From Atrichornis clamosus (Eukaryota; Chordata; Aves; Passeriformes; Menuridae), in NCBI GenBank assembly GCA_013400975.1, contig WBMZ01004770.1, forward strand, positions 248,001 through 312,000: a DNA stretch of 64,000 bases, read 5' to 3'. Below, in pieces: positions 1 to 12,720 of this stretch. A program made the position numbers and the translations under genes. The notes under the pieces were generated by a model. That model saw only the letters and a list, made by a program, of their open reading frames with translations. It did no database searches and was not told the origin of the DNA. Every line of letters starts with the position of its first letter. Positions within the stretch are counted from its first letter, which is position 1.

Positions 1-989
1 TGAACTCATCACATGAGGGATGCTTCCTGTGTCTTGTAGCCAGAGCCAGACTGAGAGGAGCCAAGGACTCCAGGTGACCTGAGATCTCCAGGTGGTCTTA
101 GAGCCAGGCTTTTCACACTAATGTGAAAGCTCACTGGTAGATCAGAAGGGACCAATGCAGTCTTTTCTGTATAATTTTATAGTATTTTAGAAAAGCTGTT
201 CCAGTTGCTGCTTCTAACATACTACATGCCTGTACTCCTTTTGAGAGTATGTCAGCCCCAACAGAATTGCTATGTGTCTTAATTAGGCGATGGAAATAAC
301 CAGCAACTCCATCTTCCATGGAAATTTCTTGTTCAGAACAAAGGGAAATTATAACCTCATGTGCTTATTTTCTTGTCATTGCAAACTGCAGAGCTTTTTC
401 TTGACACAAAAATCACCATTTGGAGAGGGTCGGAGCAAAACTAGGGTTTCAGATAATTTTTTTCAAACTTAGAAAGCTTGAGCTCACTGAATAAAGATGC
501 TCCCTCTAAGGAGGGGGACGTATCATTATTGACTAATATTGTTATAGGCTCTAAACTAGCCAGCTGGACTTGCTAACATATGTTCATAATTATGTGATAT
601 TCCGCTGTAATGAAAGGGATTGGTTATAAGAACAGGATACATCATAATTGATTAATATATTTAATAATGTTTTATATATGTTGTATGCAGCAAAGGCCAG
701 AATGGGAGGGGAATAAAGAAAGGCAGGATGAGATTTAGAGTGAATACACTGCAACAGAGACAGCCCGTATGGTACCAGGGGGTTTCATTCACAGGTGGAA
801 CAGCAGGTTCAGCAGTGATGACTGTCCCTACGATGTCTTGAAGCAGATATTAGGTATTACAATGCAGTGCTACAGAAGTTCCTGCTTTTTTTCTGGTGGC
901 AAATGTTGGTTTTTTTCCTGATTTGCTGAGAAAGGGAAAACTTAATTCACATTCAATGCAGACAGCTTCTTTCTCTGCTTTTGACATTT

Positions 990-1230
990 AACCCTATGCT
1001 AAGGGGCCCAGAGCCTGCTAAATCTGCAGCCGCCACTGTTAGCACTAACACATCGTATCAAAATTCTTGACTTCCAGCAACCAGGGATTAAAGTGAAACA
1101 AAAGTTGGAGAGAACGAGTTTCTCACCATCTCTCTCTTTCCATTATATTCAATCCACACTTCCTGCATCCGCTATAAATATTTAAAGCAGCAGTAGCCAA
1201 CGTTTAAAGATTGGGACGGAAGCAGAAATC
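990..1230. promoter_or_regulatory. Candidate conserved non-coding element (weak)
   Basis: A non-repetitive block with AT-rich motifs such as ctataaatatttaaagc near 1172-1188, mixed with more CpG sites than the surroundings (gccgcc, catcgt, aacgag, atccgc, aacgtt, gggacgg). Retained CpGs in otherwise CpG-poor DNA can mark constrained sequence. This is inference from composition only; no alignment was available. Confidence 0.2.
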
Positions 1231-3936
1231 CAACCGTGTCTGTGTCTTCCTTTGCAGCCTGTGGCAGCTCCAGCACATCAGCCAGAGGTCATGTGCATTC
1301 TTAATGAGGTCATCTACTCTCTGCCTACATGGGAGGCAATATGAAACTTCAGTGAGAGTTTTATTTGCTAACCATGGTTTATAGCCTTGGATGAGCTGGA
1401 GAAAGCTTTATAATAACATACGTCCAGGCTTACCAAGCAATCGTGGTTATGTAATAGGTTGTAATTAGTGAAAAGGCTGGAAAATACGTCTCTGTTTCTA
1501 CAGCTTCCACTCAGCAAGTACTAGTACAGTTTTTCAATCTGCAACATACTTATGTCTCTCTTCTGGATGCCTATTACTTATGGAGTGATAGCTTTAAAAA
1601 ACAAAAGAAAAATGCAAAATACTAGGAAGACACAGAACTAAAGTCTATGGCTAAATTCTTACCAAACCCACGTTTTTTAGTTGGAGTTTCCAACTAATGT
1701 TCCTGAACTGATTTGCTTTCCCCCCATTTTGGAACCAAATGCTTCTTTCTTCCGTATCGCGTTAGCTGTTTTCTGAGAAGTTATTTTGGGCACAAGGATT
1801 TTGCTGAGGAATTGAGGAAGTCCATGACCTCCCCTTTAGTTTGTCAACAGCCACTTTAGAGGCACTGGAGCTTTTAATTATGTGTGTATCACAGCACTGG
1901 TTTAGAGTAGTCTACGAACCTGTCTTCCACGCACACTGAAGTACCTCCACAGACAAACAGCCGTGCTAGTGTTACCTTTTTTGTCTCTACTTGATGTTTT
2001 GGGATTCGTTCATTTGAATGTCTTTTACTGAAATCCTGCAGTGCTGTTTTTTTTTTCCTCATTCCTGATCAATGGTTGGGCAGGGAGGAGGAGAGGAGCC
2101 TACAATGGAGAGAAGTGTGTGTATTGCAAAAGAATTGTTCTCACATGGATGTTTGTAGAAGATTTCCCCCTCTGTTTATTAATTTGCTTACAGCATTTGT
2201 TTTGAGCTCTGGCTCAATGGTATGTGAGGCATGAAATGGAACTGACTGTTCATGCCAAGAGAATGATAACAGCCCGGGCTAACTGGAAGGTCTGTGGATC
2301 CATAATCCAGATCCTTGTATGAAAGACATTTGACATCATATTTTTCATCCACACCACATGCTTAAGTGGTTTATGTTTTCCTTATGAGTGGGTCTAAGGT
2401 TTCCCTTGGGCCTTGGAAGGCCTCACTTTTGGACAGTGCACAGTGTTAAGGTCTTAAAGACTGATCAACACAAGTTCTTCCTCTTGGAAGACTGTATTGA
2501 CTTTGATGGTGAACAAGCTTGTTACTATGATTTTATTCTGGGTAAAGAGTCATCTGTAGTAACTCACTGCAGCCTGAGAGAGGCTCCTTAGGACTTTTGA
2601 AGATGACATTTTCAGCCAGAATAACAGAGTTCTAACTAGACGACACATAAGCTTTTTTTCTGCTAAAGCTCTTTTTTGGAAGCAATTGTATCATAAATGA
2701 TTTGAAGCATTTCCTGGGGCATTGAGTAACATCTTTAAGAACCTGATTTTAACCCCCTGAGAGGTCAATGGGAATTTTTGATCTGACTTCAGGTTTCTTA
2801 AACAGGCCCTTCTTTTCTGTTCTTTAAAAACAAAATCTTCCTGGCTCTTGTTTGTATTATTATTACTGCTTTTATTCCTACTACTGGACTCTTCTTTGGA
2901 ATTAGTCTTTTAATCTCCATGGTGAAAAAGAAAAGAGAAAAAATGTGCTGATAAGTGGAGACTGGACAGCGGATACATCAGCTCTGTGATTACCCTGCTA
3001 TATTTGGACATTGAAACTGAGAAGTTGCTGCCAATTGCAGCCAGTCCACGGGGACTGGTGAATTCTGTCAATGGATGTTGTTTGATTGCTTTTTTTACCA
3101 GCGGCTGTCGCTATCTTTTTGGGCCTACTAACACCCAGGTCGATAACTGAAAGGCTGTGTGGATACAGAGATTTCCTCTGCTTCCCAAGTTGGTAGCAGA
3201 GGTTATGTGTTATAAATCTTATACCATTATGAGATGAATCCAGATCATAACCTAAAGGACACAAATACCTGGATTAATTATAGTGTATTTATAGATGTTC
3301 TGCCAACAGAAAGGCTGTGAAATAATTCCTTGTAAGAAATCATTTGACCCTTAGTCCTCAGATGTGTTTTTACAGGTGAGTGTGAAGCAGTGTCATAGCT
3401 GGTCTACAGAGAAACCCTCAGATCAGCTGAAGCTGAAGAATCTCTCTGATTTGGGAGAATTCATCTGAAGGGTTTCATGCCATCTAGATCTGGAGGTTTG
3501 ATTAGGACACCTATAAATCCAGGTACATGTAATTCAGGTCAGGATTGGGAGCTTTCTTGAAATTCAGGAATATTTCTGCACGTGCACTTACATCCTCCCA
3601 CAACATGCTCCATGTGCAGTTCTCTGGACAAAGCTGATTGAATTAAACCTGAGTCCTTTCATGCTGCCTGGTACCAGGAGTTAATGAACTGTTGCCTGCA
3701 ATGTTTAGTGCTGTGTGTAATCAGTCACTAATTGTAGAAACAACTGATTTCAAGGAGTTCGTGGCAATTATGAAACGCTAGTAATGGCAGCAGTGTACTA
3801 AAACAAAATAAAAGTCACACTCTTTTCTCAAGCAAAACCCAGCAACCCAGTAGGAAAGTGGCTGGGTTTTCAGGTAGAAAATGATAGCCTGTGCTCTGAC
3901 CCTCAGTAGAATCAGAAAGTATTAAATATCTGCCTC

Positions 3937-3955
3937 AAAAAAAAAAAAAAAAAAA
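3937..3955 (+). repeat. Poly(A) run, A19
   Basis: Nineteen uninterrupted A residues preceded by tgcctc and followed by gagtgg. A poly(A) run can be the tail of a retroposed transcript. An aataaa-containing stretch lies about 130 bp upstream (near 3805), too far to be a normal polyadenylation signal, and the preceding sequence is not recognised. I treat it as a simple mononucleotide repeat. Confidence 0.9.
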
Positions 3956-4429
3956 GAGTGGTTCTTTTGCAAGTAATGTTAATCTAAAAAGTTTGGAGGA
4001 AATATTGTGTTTAGTTTTGAAGGAGTTTATACCTTGAGCTCATCTGATGGCATGTCAAAGTGTTAACCTGGCACTGGGCACGGGTGTGGGGGAAGCAATG
4101 GGGTAATTTCCGTTTCCTTGTGAATCAATCAATAAACAAACTGGAATGTCACTATAAATCTTAGGAAAATGGCCTGCTAAGAAAATGTGAACTTTTTTAT
4201 ACAGTTCCTGCTTTCAGGAGCTTGAGTAAAGAATAGCCCTGAAACATGCTAAGTCTGAATGCTAAGGTTAAATCAGCAACATAATCAGTCAGCCTGGCTG
4301 GGCCTTCAATGTACAAAATTAATATCTCCGTTGGATCTCTCTGTCTCAGCGCCGTGGCACGGTCACAGCACCTCGGAAAAGCTGGTGAGGCAGCACACGC
4401 CACCTGAGCTCTCCTGGTGCCCTCTCTGC

Positions 4430-4650
4430 TTCTGCTTGATGCAGATTTCTCACACTAACAGGCTAAATCTCACTAAGCTACAGAGAGCTTTTAAGACAAT
4501 TATACTGCAGTGTCGCCTTTCTGCAAGAGTCACATCTCGCTAAGCAGCAGTGGAGGAGCGGGTGGGATAATTAATCTGCAGTCTTTGCCTTTCATTCGTA
4601 ATGAATAACTTGCTTAAAAGTGTAATGCTTCTCCTAGGTGTCTTGTCTTC
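4430..4650. promoter_or_regulatory. Candidate conserved non-coding element
   Basis: The block combines homeodomain-type cores (ataattaatc near 4567-4576, attcgtaatgaat near 4593-4605) with interspersed CpGs (gtcgcc, ctcgct, gagcggg, ttcgta) that are unusual for this CpG-poor window. No repeat family is recognisable. Dense homeodomain cores with retained CpGs are typical of deeply conserved developmental enhancers, but conservation itself cannot be seen from one sequence. Confidence 0.3.
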
Positions 4651-6329
4651 TTAATGTAAATCCTTGATGTGTATATTTTTGATCTGTATATGTTTTCCTA
4701 TGGTTGCAGGTAATTACACCTGTGCCCACAGGGCTGAGGGAAGGCGAGTGCACGACAGTGTGTGCACAATATTTCCAGCCCTGGGATCATAAGTGATTTC
4801 TGTAGTCATGGGTGAGGTGCTCACAGCCTCCTGATGTGCCAAAGTTTGCACAGCCCAGAGAGCAGGGATATATGGGAAGTTGTAACTCAATGGGAAAAGC
4901 TTTGGCAAAAACCTTTCATTTCCTTACTCCTCACCAAACTGGGCAAATTAATATGTTCCACCCCAGCCTGGAGGAGATGTTCATCTAGAGATTTAAACAT
5001 AGTTTTCTGTCAGTGGAGATGTGGAGAAAACATATAGTGTTAGATGATCATGATTAACCCAGCACTGCTTCAGTGCAGTTGGTTGGCACATTGCAAAGAT
5101 TCTTTTTTCCTAGGCTGTAAAACTGTCCTGCCAGGTAAGAGGACTTCCTTTTCTAGCGAATGCTCACCAAGAGAGAAAATACTTTGTGAAATAAAAAGAT
5201 ATAGAAATCCCCTGACAAGTGTTTCTGTTTCAATCAACTATGTCAGAATTAATTTGTGAATTAAGTAATGCTGGGTTAAAAGGAGGTAATCTAAACCCAT
5301 GTATCTGTTGGTGGATCTCTGTCAACCTGCTGATCCAGGGGCTTGTATCCTATCTGTTGTTATAAAAATCACTAAGAAAAAGGAAAGAACTCATAGGAAC
5401 TGAGAGGTACTGTGCCTGTGCTATTTGTACAGACAAGCTCTTCACAGGACTATTGACCTTTTGCTGGCAGGTCTGGTTTTGTTGTATTTTTCAGAGATTT
5501 TGGGGAAGAGTTCAGCTGCAGTAAGTGCTAGTGGAACTGTGGCAGTTTCTAGTAGCTGATGGTTTGGTGTTCCCAGATTTTAGAGTGGACTGTTTTATAT
5601 TAATTTTAACAATAAGCTGTACTGGAGGGCTTTTCCTCTGGTAGCACTTACAGAAAGGAAGAGAGAAGAGGGGAAAAAAGTATTTATAGCCCTCAATTAA
5701 GCTTTTTTGGCATCCTTACAGACAACATCAGAAGTTGAAACTGGGGCAAGAAATATGTTAGGTATATCCTAATGTAATTTTTAAAAGAAAAAAAGAAAGA
5801 AAACTTATTGAAATTCCCCATTTTACTCCTTTCTTTTTTCCCTTGAAATTACAGCAGGCCCTGATAATTTACAATATTGGCAGCTCCTAGTGTCAGTTAA
5901 CGTTTTCAAGGCTGCATTTGTCCAAACCACCACCAATAATTTTCAGTAGACTTCCTGTGAAAATGTATTCACTAAAGAAATGCAAAAAAAATCATGTCTT
6001 CCTGGATCTATACCATATAAAACAGTGTTTTTAACACACTGAAACTGCTGGATTAGTTGGTGGAGCCAGAGCTGTGTGAGATTAGTGGGGGATGCTGTGC
6101 CTGCGCTGGGGTAGAGAGGCACACAGCCTCGTGCGTTGCACACCAGCAGGTGTGGAGATGCACTTGAAAGCCATTTCCCCCCTTTCTTGGGACTCGCTGG
6201 TGCTTCCCGGCGCTGTGGAGCAGGGATGAAGGGACTGGGGCCGTGCCTTTGACGTGTGCGTGCATTTGCAGCTCGGCTGAGGTCAGAGCAGAAGAATGCT
6301 GCTGTAATTATGGCTGCAGGCAAGGGCTG

Positions 6330-6450
6330 AGCATAATGGGAATCAGGGTCTAGCTCAGCCAAAGATTTCCTGTATGATCCTGGTCAAGTCACTTAATTAC
6401 TTTTGCCTCATTTCTCAGTTGTACAGTGTATATCCTAAGGCTTCAGTTAC
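6330..6450 (+). repeat. MIR-type SINE remnant
   Basis: The stretch 6371-6429 follows the conserved core of the ancient tRNA-derived MIR SINE in forward orientation: a 'tgtgacc(t)tgg(g)caagtcacttaa' segment (here tgtatgatcctggtcaagtc, then acttaattac) followed by 'gcctcagtttcctcatctgtaaaatg' (here gcctcatttctcagttgtac). Order and spacing of these blocks match the family. Divergence is high, as expected for an element that inserted before or early in amniote history. The ends are approximate because only the core is recognisable. Confidence 0.7.
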
Positions 6451-6847
6451 CTGCCTTGTCTATTTAAATCAAACTCCCTTTGAAGCCAGGACTGTACAAT
6501 GAAACTATACTGTTAATTGGAGTCTCTGGGTGATAGTGTAATTGTGTGTAGTGTAATAACAACATTTCCCTGCAATTTGCATCAGTTTTGCCACAGACTC
6601 AGCCCTCTGCAGAGCTTACAGTTTTATGCTGTTCCTGTTGAATACCACTGCACAAAACTTAACAGTGGCCCATTAAATGTGGACTAATCTCACTCAGGAG
6701 ACTTACCACAGAGTGCACTGAAGTCAAAGGCAGACTTCTCATTTATTATTTTCTGGGGGTGGGATTTCCCCCTAAATCCCTTCTTTTGCTGGAAAAATGG
6801 AGCATAAGGCCTGCCACCATGTCCCTGTGCAGTGTCCCTGCATCCCT

Positions 6848-6883
6848 GGATGCAGATGCTGGTGTGGATGCAGATGCTGGTGT
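6848..6883 (+). repeat. 18-bp perfect tandem duplication
   Basis: The unit ggatgcagatgctggtgt occurs twice head to tail (6848-6865 and 6866-6883) with no mismatch. The identity suggests a fairly recent replication-slippage duplication. It is immediately flanked by partial echoes (ccctggatgc before, ggtgtaatg after). Confidence 0.95.
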
Positions 6884-7039
6884 GGTGTAATGTGGGATCT
6901 AGTTGGCCAACTTGATTCCACACAGTTTTCCAGGTGCAGGATTTGTGGACTTGGCTCACACAGTGGGATCCAGTTCGCTATCTAAAGCTATGAGGTAAGA
7001 AGTTAATAAAAAGTTAAACCAACCCTTGTTTCTTCCCCT

Positions 7040-7330
7040 TAAGAGCAGTGTTGTTTTGAAAGCCTTCTAGCAAAATAAATAAGCAAGTCGAGTTTCATTT
7101 GATTTTAAGAGAAACAAGCAGAACACAGAATTATCAAACTAACCACGGCCATACAATTTTGGTGACGTTTTGAGCAGCAGTTCGTTATTTGGGATGAACT
7201 GTTCTGACAGAAATTGCTGTTTTGTAACTGTAAATACTGCTGAAATCCAAGCTTATGTAAATATTTTTAAATGGGAGGATCACAGACAATATGTAATGCA
7301 GAGTTTAGGCTGATTCTGATGGAGATTGGA
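7040..7330. promoter_or_regulatory. Candidate conserved non-coding element
   Basis: A non-repetitive block with a RUNX-like site (aaccac, 7141-7146), a CRE-like half site (tgacg, 7163-7167) and several retained CpGs in an AT-rich context. It has no reading frame and no similarity to the repeat families seen elsewhere in the window. The regulatory role is inferred from motif density. Confidence 0.3.
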
Positions 7331-10300
7331 TCTGCTGGAGTAACTCAGCTGGCTGTGATGGGCTCTATGGTAATTGGGGCTGAAGTGAATGGTTAAGAAT
7401 GGATTGTTTTCATAATTTTGCGTGGTAGCGTGTGGTAAGGGAGAAATCCAACCCTGTGTAAAGGGCCTGCATGAATGCCATGGATCTCATATATCCCCCT
7501 TAAACCTCTCAGAATGGGGCTTAAATGGGAAACTCATCAGAGAAATCCATGCAAGGTCAAATGGTGTTTGTTTACCCCCAGAGTAGGCAGGAGGGAAAAA
7601 TTCATTTGCAGTGTAAGTCTGTGAAGTTGAGTGGGTTTTGCTGACTTTCAGGATTAATTTGGCTGGGAACCCAAGTGAATAATGAGTGGACACAGATTAA
7701 AAAAGCTTACAATTTTTTAAGGTTTTTGAGCAACAGCCTCATTTTTTTCCAACATTAGAAATGTGTAGAAGGAGTATTCAGATTCAAAATTTCTTATTTA
7801 TGTTTCTAAATGGAAGTATGTAATCCATCAGAGGACCCACAGAATTTCTCATGTTTAAATATATTTAAAGTGTGTATGTGTATTTTTTCCTCACCTGAAG
7901 AGCAGGAGGTGGAACATTTTCTTATGGAAGAGAACCTGGGGAATGAGACAAGTTTTTACCTGTTGTAAAAAGCCCTTTCTCAACCTGGTTGCACACTGGG
8001 AAAATTCTGAGCTGACCCCTATCATCTTGTTTCTGCACCTACTTAAATCAGCAGAGAAAACTCTTCAAATCTTTGATGGTGGGTGAGCAATTTAACCCTG
8101 CAAATAATACATACACAGCAGTTAAATGTGGAAAAGGTGGGATCTAAAGCTGCAGATAGTCTGCAGTTGCCATTAATCTGTGAATGAGTCTGTGTACATC
8201 CTTGCCACCTCACAAGAACGTTTACAGTAAAGGTTCTTCCATTTTTTTGTGTGCCTACATCAAATATACATGTAGAAACAGCTCAGAATTTGCCAGGTGC
8301 ACCTTCTATTAATAGCAGGGGAGAATCTCCTTCTCCAGCACAGCCTCTGCTCTCTTTGGACAATAGAGCTGTGAGATACTCCCTATATAATGGGCTAAAT
8401 CATACCAAGGTGTGTGTTATTAAAAGTGAAAATGTAGGTGACTATGAATTTAAGTGAATGAATAATTCAGTAAAAGAGCTGTGTGGTTCTGTCTTACATG
8501 TTTATATGTGCATGTAAGTAGACACACATCTAGACAGTCTCATGGATTTCATTGCAGCGGTGACTTCCTAAGATGAAGCCACATGCAGTGGGATAGGAGC
8601 AGGTTTCTGTTACTCACTCTGAACTTCAGTTTATGAGGTTCCTATCGCAGTCAATGACGGGAGGTCACTGCCACTGGAAAATAAAGCAAGGTGACTGCAC
8701 AAGTTAGGTCATTAACTTTTTTCCAGCGGTTATATTAGGAGGTGAAAATATTCTCTGAATTTCAGACATACCAATGCTGGTCCTATTTATATCTGCATAT
8801 TCTGAAAAGGTGGGGTCTGCCTGCTGTGGGATGTCACAGCCTCATGGCAGAACTTCCATCCACTAAGTTCATAAACCCCTGACTTGACTGAACGAAGTGC
8901 TTTAATAAGTGTGATGGGTTTTGGAGTCTGTAGCTTGGAATTATTCCTTCTCTTCAGTTACACTAATGGGTCTAACAAATTAACAAGTGTAGGGATACCT
9001 TAATGCCAAACAAGAAGTTGCTGCTGCTTGCAGTCCATTGACATCTGTAGCTGCTTCTGTTGTTGCGAGTTTTGCTCTTGACTTCACCAGGGCCAGGATA
9101 TTTCCTGAGGAGAGAGTTCCCACAAACAAAGGCATCTGGCATGAGGAAGAGCTTCTGAACTGATTTGTGTGTGTCTTTAGATTTCCTCTCAGCACTATTT
9201 GAATGTCCCAAGAAGTAAAATAAATGCCTCTGATGCATTCATATTCTTTACAATTTATCTAATACAAAACAATAGTTTCCACTTCTTTTGTGTGATTTAT
9301 GTTTCCTTAATGCACAACTGGTGCTTTGACATGCTGCAGAAGAGAATTTGTTGGACACGGTAATGCTGATAGAAAAATGTTCTCTCTGTTTAGATGTCAT
9401 GACTGTTTCCTTTTTCAAGTGAAAATTCTAGTGTCACATACAAGTGTTACCTTTTTCCCTGATTATCTTGTAGAAAGCTAATAGTTTTGGAATAGATACA
9501 GATTTTTAATGCAATGCTATGGTTCTGGTTTATAGAAAAATGGATCAATTACCAAGGCAGGCTTCAAAGAGGGAGACTGCCCTAAGTTATAAATGGCTCA
9601 GTCCCTTAATTCTGTCATAATCCTATTTGATATATAGTTCTCAGTGCTGCTGAATCCTTTTAGGGCTCTTTGATCAAGTGAGTACTTTCAAATGTGATGC
9701 CTCCTGTCATCTAACCCCCTAAAAATAACACAACTTGCCATTTAATTTCTGGAAACATTAGTTTTTCGTGCTTTTTTTTTTTAATAGGGAAAACAAAAAG
9801 CCTCACCTTCATATTACCTAATTTAAGGAGAGAAAGGAGGACTACCAGAAACAAGAGAGGTTTGTTCTGGTTTTTTTTTACTTATCAAAGGTCCACTCCA
9901 ATATTCCTTCTTAGGCTGATGGCCTGAGCTGTAGAGAGAGAGGACCAGATCACTGGTACTTAGATGCTGATTTTCTGGATTTAACTGAGGACTTAATTAA
10001 TTGAGAATATCAGATGTGTAAGAGACACCAGAATATCACAAACACCTTCTGTCTTCAGAAATATCAAATGATTTGGTAATTATTTTGGGATACCTTACCA
10101 GAAATCTTAAAAATCAGCAATAACAAGCAGATCTCTGCATAGTGCCTCATGTCTGGCTTTTTTCAGTATCCTGATGAGTCTTTTCCAGATTAGGTCATGG
10201 GACTCATTAGATGTGCATGTTTGACACAGATCCTTTTCTTCCTCCTAATTTTTAAAAGAACACCAGGAAATTGTACAGTTACTAAGCCTGAGTTAATATT

Positions 10301-12179
10301 TTTTATATTAGGGTGATGTGGTGCCAGAACTCCTGCTTTTCTGTTGGGCACTATAACTGCTGTCACTGCTAGTCAAAATCCAGCTCTGTAAGGAAGGAAA
10401 GCATGCAAATGGAAGGTTTAATATTTGGCATATGAGAAGTTCTTTGTTTTCCTTCCCCTTTGCAATCGCTGTCACTAAGTTACATTCAGCACTGGTGTTC
10501 TTTCTTCCTGTAACTGATACACACCCAGGTAAAGCAGAGCCATTGACTTAACAAAGACAACTCAAGAGAGTGAGGGATTTTAGGATCAAATTGTCCAGAC
10601 ATGTGCAAGGTTTTCAGCTCTTCTAGTTGGAAATTGGCAGCTCCTGGAGCTACACTTGGCAGTTTCCTGCAGAAGCTTGGTCTGGGGCACCAGAATCCCA
10701 GGAGAAGAATTTGGCTCACACACAGGCATGGATAGCTCAGCACCTCCAGTTTTGCCCAGCCAGTTATGTTTTCCAAGAGATCATTTATATCCTGGAAAAG
10801 GAAAACACTGGAGTGTGCTTGAGGTGAATCTTGCAGACCTCTCACCAATGTGAAATCCATTTGAACTTTGTCCTCATGGAAGCTTTGGATCTGTGGGCTC
10901 CTTGGGGAGCCGTGGCTCATATCGTGCACACTCAGCAGTGGCAGCCTGCAGAATTTGGCTTCTTTTCTCTCTTTGCATCTCAGCTCAAAAGCCAGTCAGC
11001 TCTCGGCTTTCTCACACATGGCTGTGACCTGTCTTCCCACAGACATCTCCTTTTGAAAGGTAACGAGGAGAGGTTAAAGCTTCAGTGTTATTGTAAATAC
11101 TCTTAAAAGGTAGATTAAATGTCCATGTCTGTCCCTTGGAGCAATTAGATTCACCTACAGCCCTCCAAATGAAGTGATGGGGGCATAGCAGCCAAATGCT
11201 GTCATGATGGAACCAGGCTGGCTTGTAAAAAGGGCTACGCAATGATGCAGCTGCTCTGCGACCATAAAGGACTGGATGCTTTCTCCCATAGAAACAGATT
11301 ATCCCTTCCAATCCAATATTCCTGTTTCAGACCCGCTCTCCCTCAGCATTTAACAAGTAGAACAGACCATTACAGACGTAGTTCCAACCTGTTCAGATGT
11401 TATTCTGCTTCTGCCTACAGGTTATTTTATGTTCAACTGGAAACTTGAGCATTTTGAACTTCTGAACCACCATCTGCTCAATCTATAGAGTCTGTTTATC
11501 AAAGGGTTTAAGTGCACTGTAAGGTCCAAACCATTTTATGGATCCTTGCCAGCTGAAATGAAATATTAGTTGCTGTATATTTTGAAAAACTGTCGCTTTT
11601 TAGGCCAAGAGAGCTTGGAGATCCCAGCTGGTAATCAAAGAGCAGTGTCATATTTTTTATGGTCAGGGGCTCCATTGGTCCCAGATTCTTTAGAAACCAA
11701 ACTGATGAATTAGCCAATCAAATTGAGATCAGACTTAAATCCAAAATGCCATCACTGAAGACCTGTTTCACCAAATAACAACCACTGCGAAGAGTCAGAC
11801 CTTGTGAAGTAAACACACAAAGCATCTATGCAGGATGTTTAGCTTCACATTCAATAAATCCCTCTTTAGTAAACAAAAGCTAAACACAAGCATGATCCTG
11901 CAAACACTTCTGCCTAGGTAGAGATGTCCTAACCCATTAGGACCTGAAAAGGGTTTGCTATTGATTTCTGTGGGTTGGGTGTTAGGGCTCCTCAGTCCTC
12001 CCACCCTGCAGGGCAGATCACTGTGGATAAGCAAGCTTTAGGAGGCTTTAGTCCTTGGTCTTGTAATACAATTAGTCACAATTAAATCTATTCTGCACCT
12101 TGCTACTCAGTGCTTGGGCTAATCCGATGCAGGCCATGCTCTGAGTTGTGTGCTAGGAATGGATTGCTGAGCCTTTAGC

Positions 12180-12720
12180 CTGACCTCGTGCCAAGGGAGA
12201 AAGCCCCTCTTAGAGGGGGTTTTTGCAGGCTTTGAGCTGTTTCTGCTGGCAGTGTGGCAGCAGTGCCTGTGGCAGCTCTGGGCTCACAGGAGCTGTGTGC
12301 AGGCTGTCTGAGGAGGGGCCGGGAGCGCACGATTCGAGGGCGAGAGCCAGGCAGGGGTGAACGCTGCAGCTGAGGCAGGGCCTTTGGAAGGTGCTTTCTC
12401 CAGCATCTTCTCCTACACTGACAGGCCACGTGGCCTGAAGGAGGCGTCTCACGGTGGTCTTGGGAGGTGAGGAATGGAGTAAATTAGGGAAATTGTGGTG
12501 CTCTCTCCTTGGCCTGGGTTCAGCTTCTCGCAGTGGCCTTGAGAGCAAGCCCAAAGCCTGTGACATCTCCTGCTTTGCTCAGCCCTGCTGGCTGGACTGT
12601 GGCTGGACACTTGGCAGGACCTCTGTGAGGTCAAGCCCTGGGGTTTGGGAAGAGGGGGAAGGGGAAAGTGGGATTACTCCTGAGACAAGCTCCGAGCACA
12701 CAGCTGTCCTAGCTGAGACA
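12180..12720. other. GC-richer patch with a small CpG cluster
   Basis: Composition shifts here from AT-rich to GC-rich. Five CpGs fall within about 25 bp around 12319-12342 (gccggg, gcgcac, acgatt, ttcgag, ggcgag). Open frames of up to 118 codons exist on the minus strand but look compositional (rich in Pro, Ser, Leu and Arg) and match no protein I know. Possibilities are an unrecognised LTR or old retroelement, a small unmethylated regulatory island, or a GC-biased conversion tract. None can be chosen from the sequence alone. Confidence 0.45.

Larger units (their letters stand above)
1..6329. other. Unique non-coding DNA, no gene seen
   Basis: No reading frame here looks like a protein and I see no recognisable transposable element. 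The stretch is AT-rich, with short homopolymer runs and one A19 run (listed separately). Two sub-blocks look motif-rich and are listed separately as candidate regulatory DNA (990-1230 and 4430-4650). A small GC-richer patch at about 6050-6300 carries the longest open frame here, 139 codons on the minus strand, which has no familiar domain and is probably chance. Confidence 0.6.
6451..12179. other. Unique non-coding DNA, no gene seen
   Basis: No supported gene. The longest open stretch is 147 codons on the minus strand at 10486-10929. It has no known domain and no convincing splice context, so I read it as chance. Embedded items listed separately are an 18-bp tandem duplication (6848-6883) and a motif-rich block (7040-7330). 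The rest is ordinary AT-rich single-copy sequence. Confidence 0.55.

Noticed and set aside
5943..6362. 139-codon open frame, minus strand
   Set aside because: Lies in a GC-richer patch, has no recognisable domain or splice context, and its low-complexity Pro/Ala/Ser content fits chance. The MIR remnant overlaps its start.
10486..10929. 147-codon open frame, minus strand
   Set aside because: No domain, signal or family similarity seen; within the length expected by chance in 64 kb on two strands.
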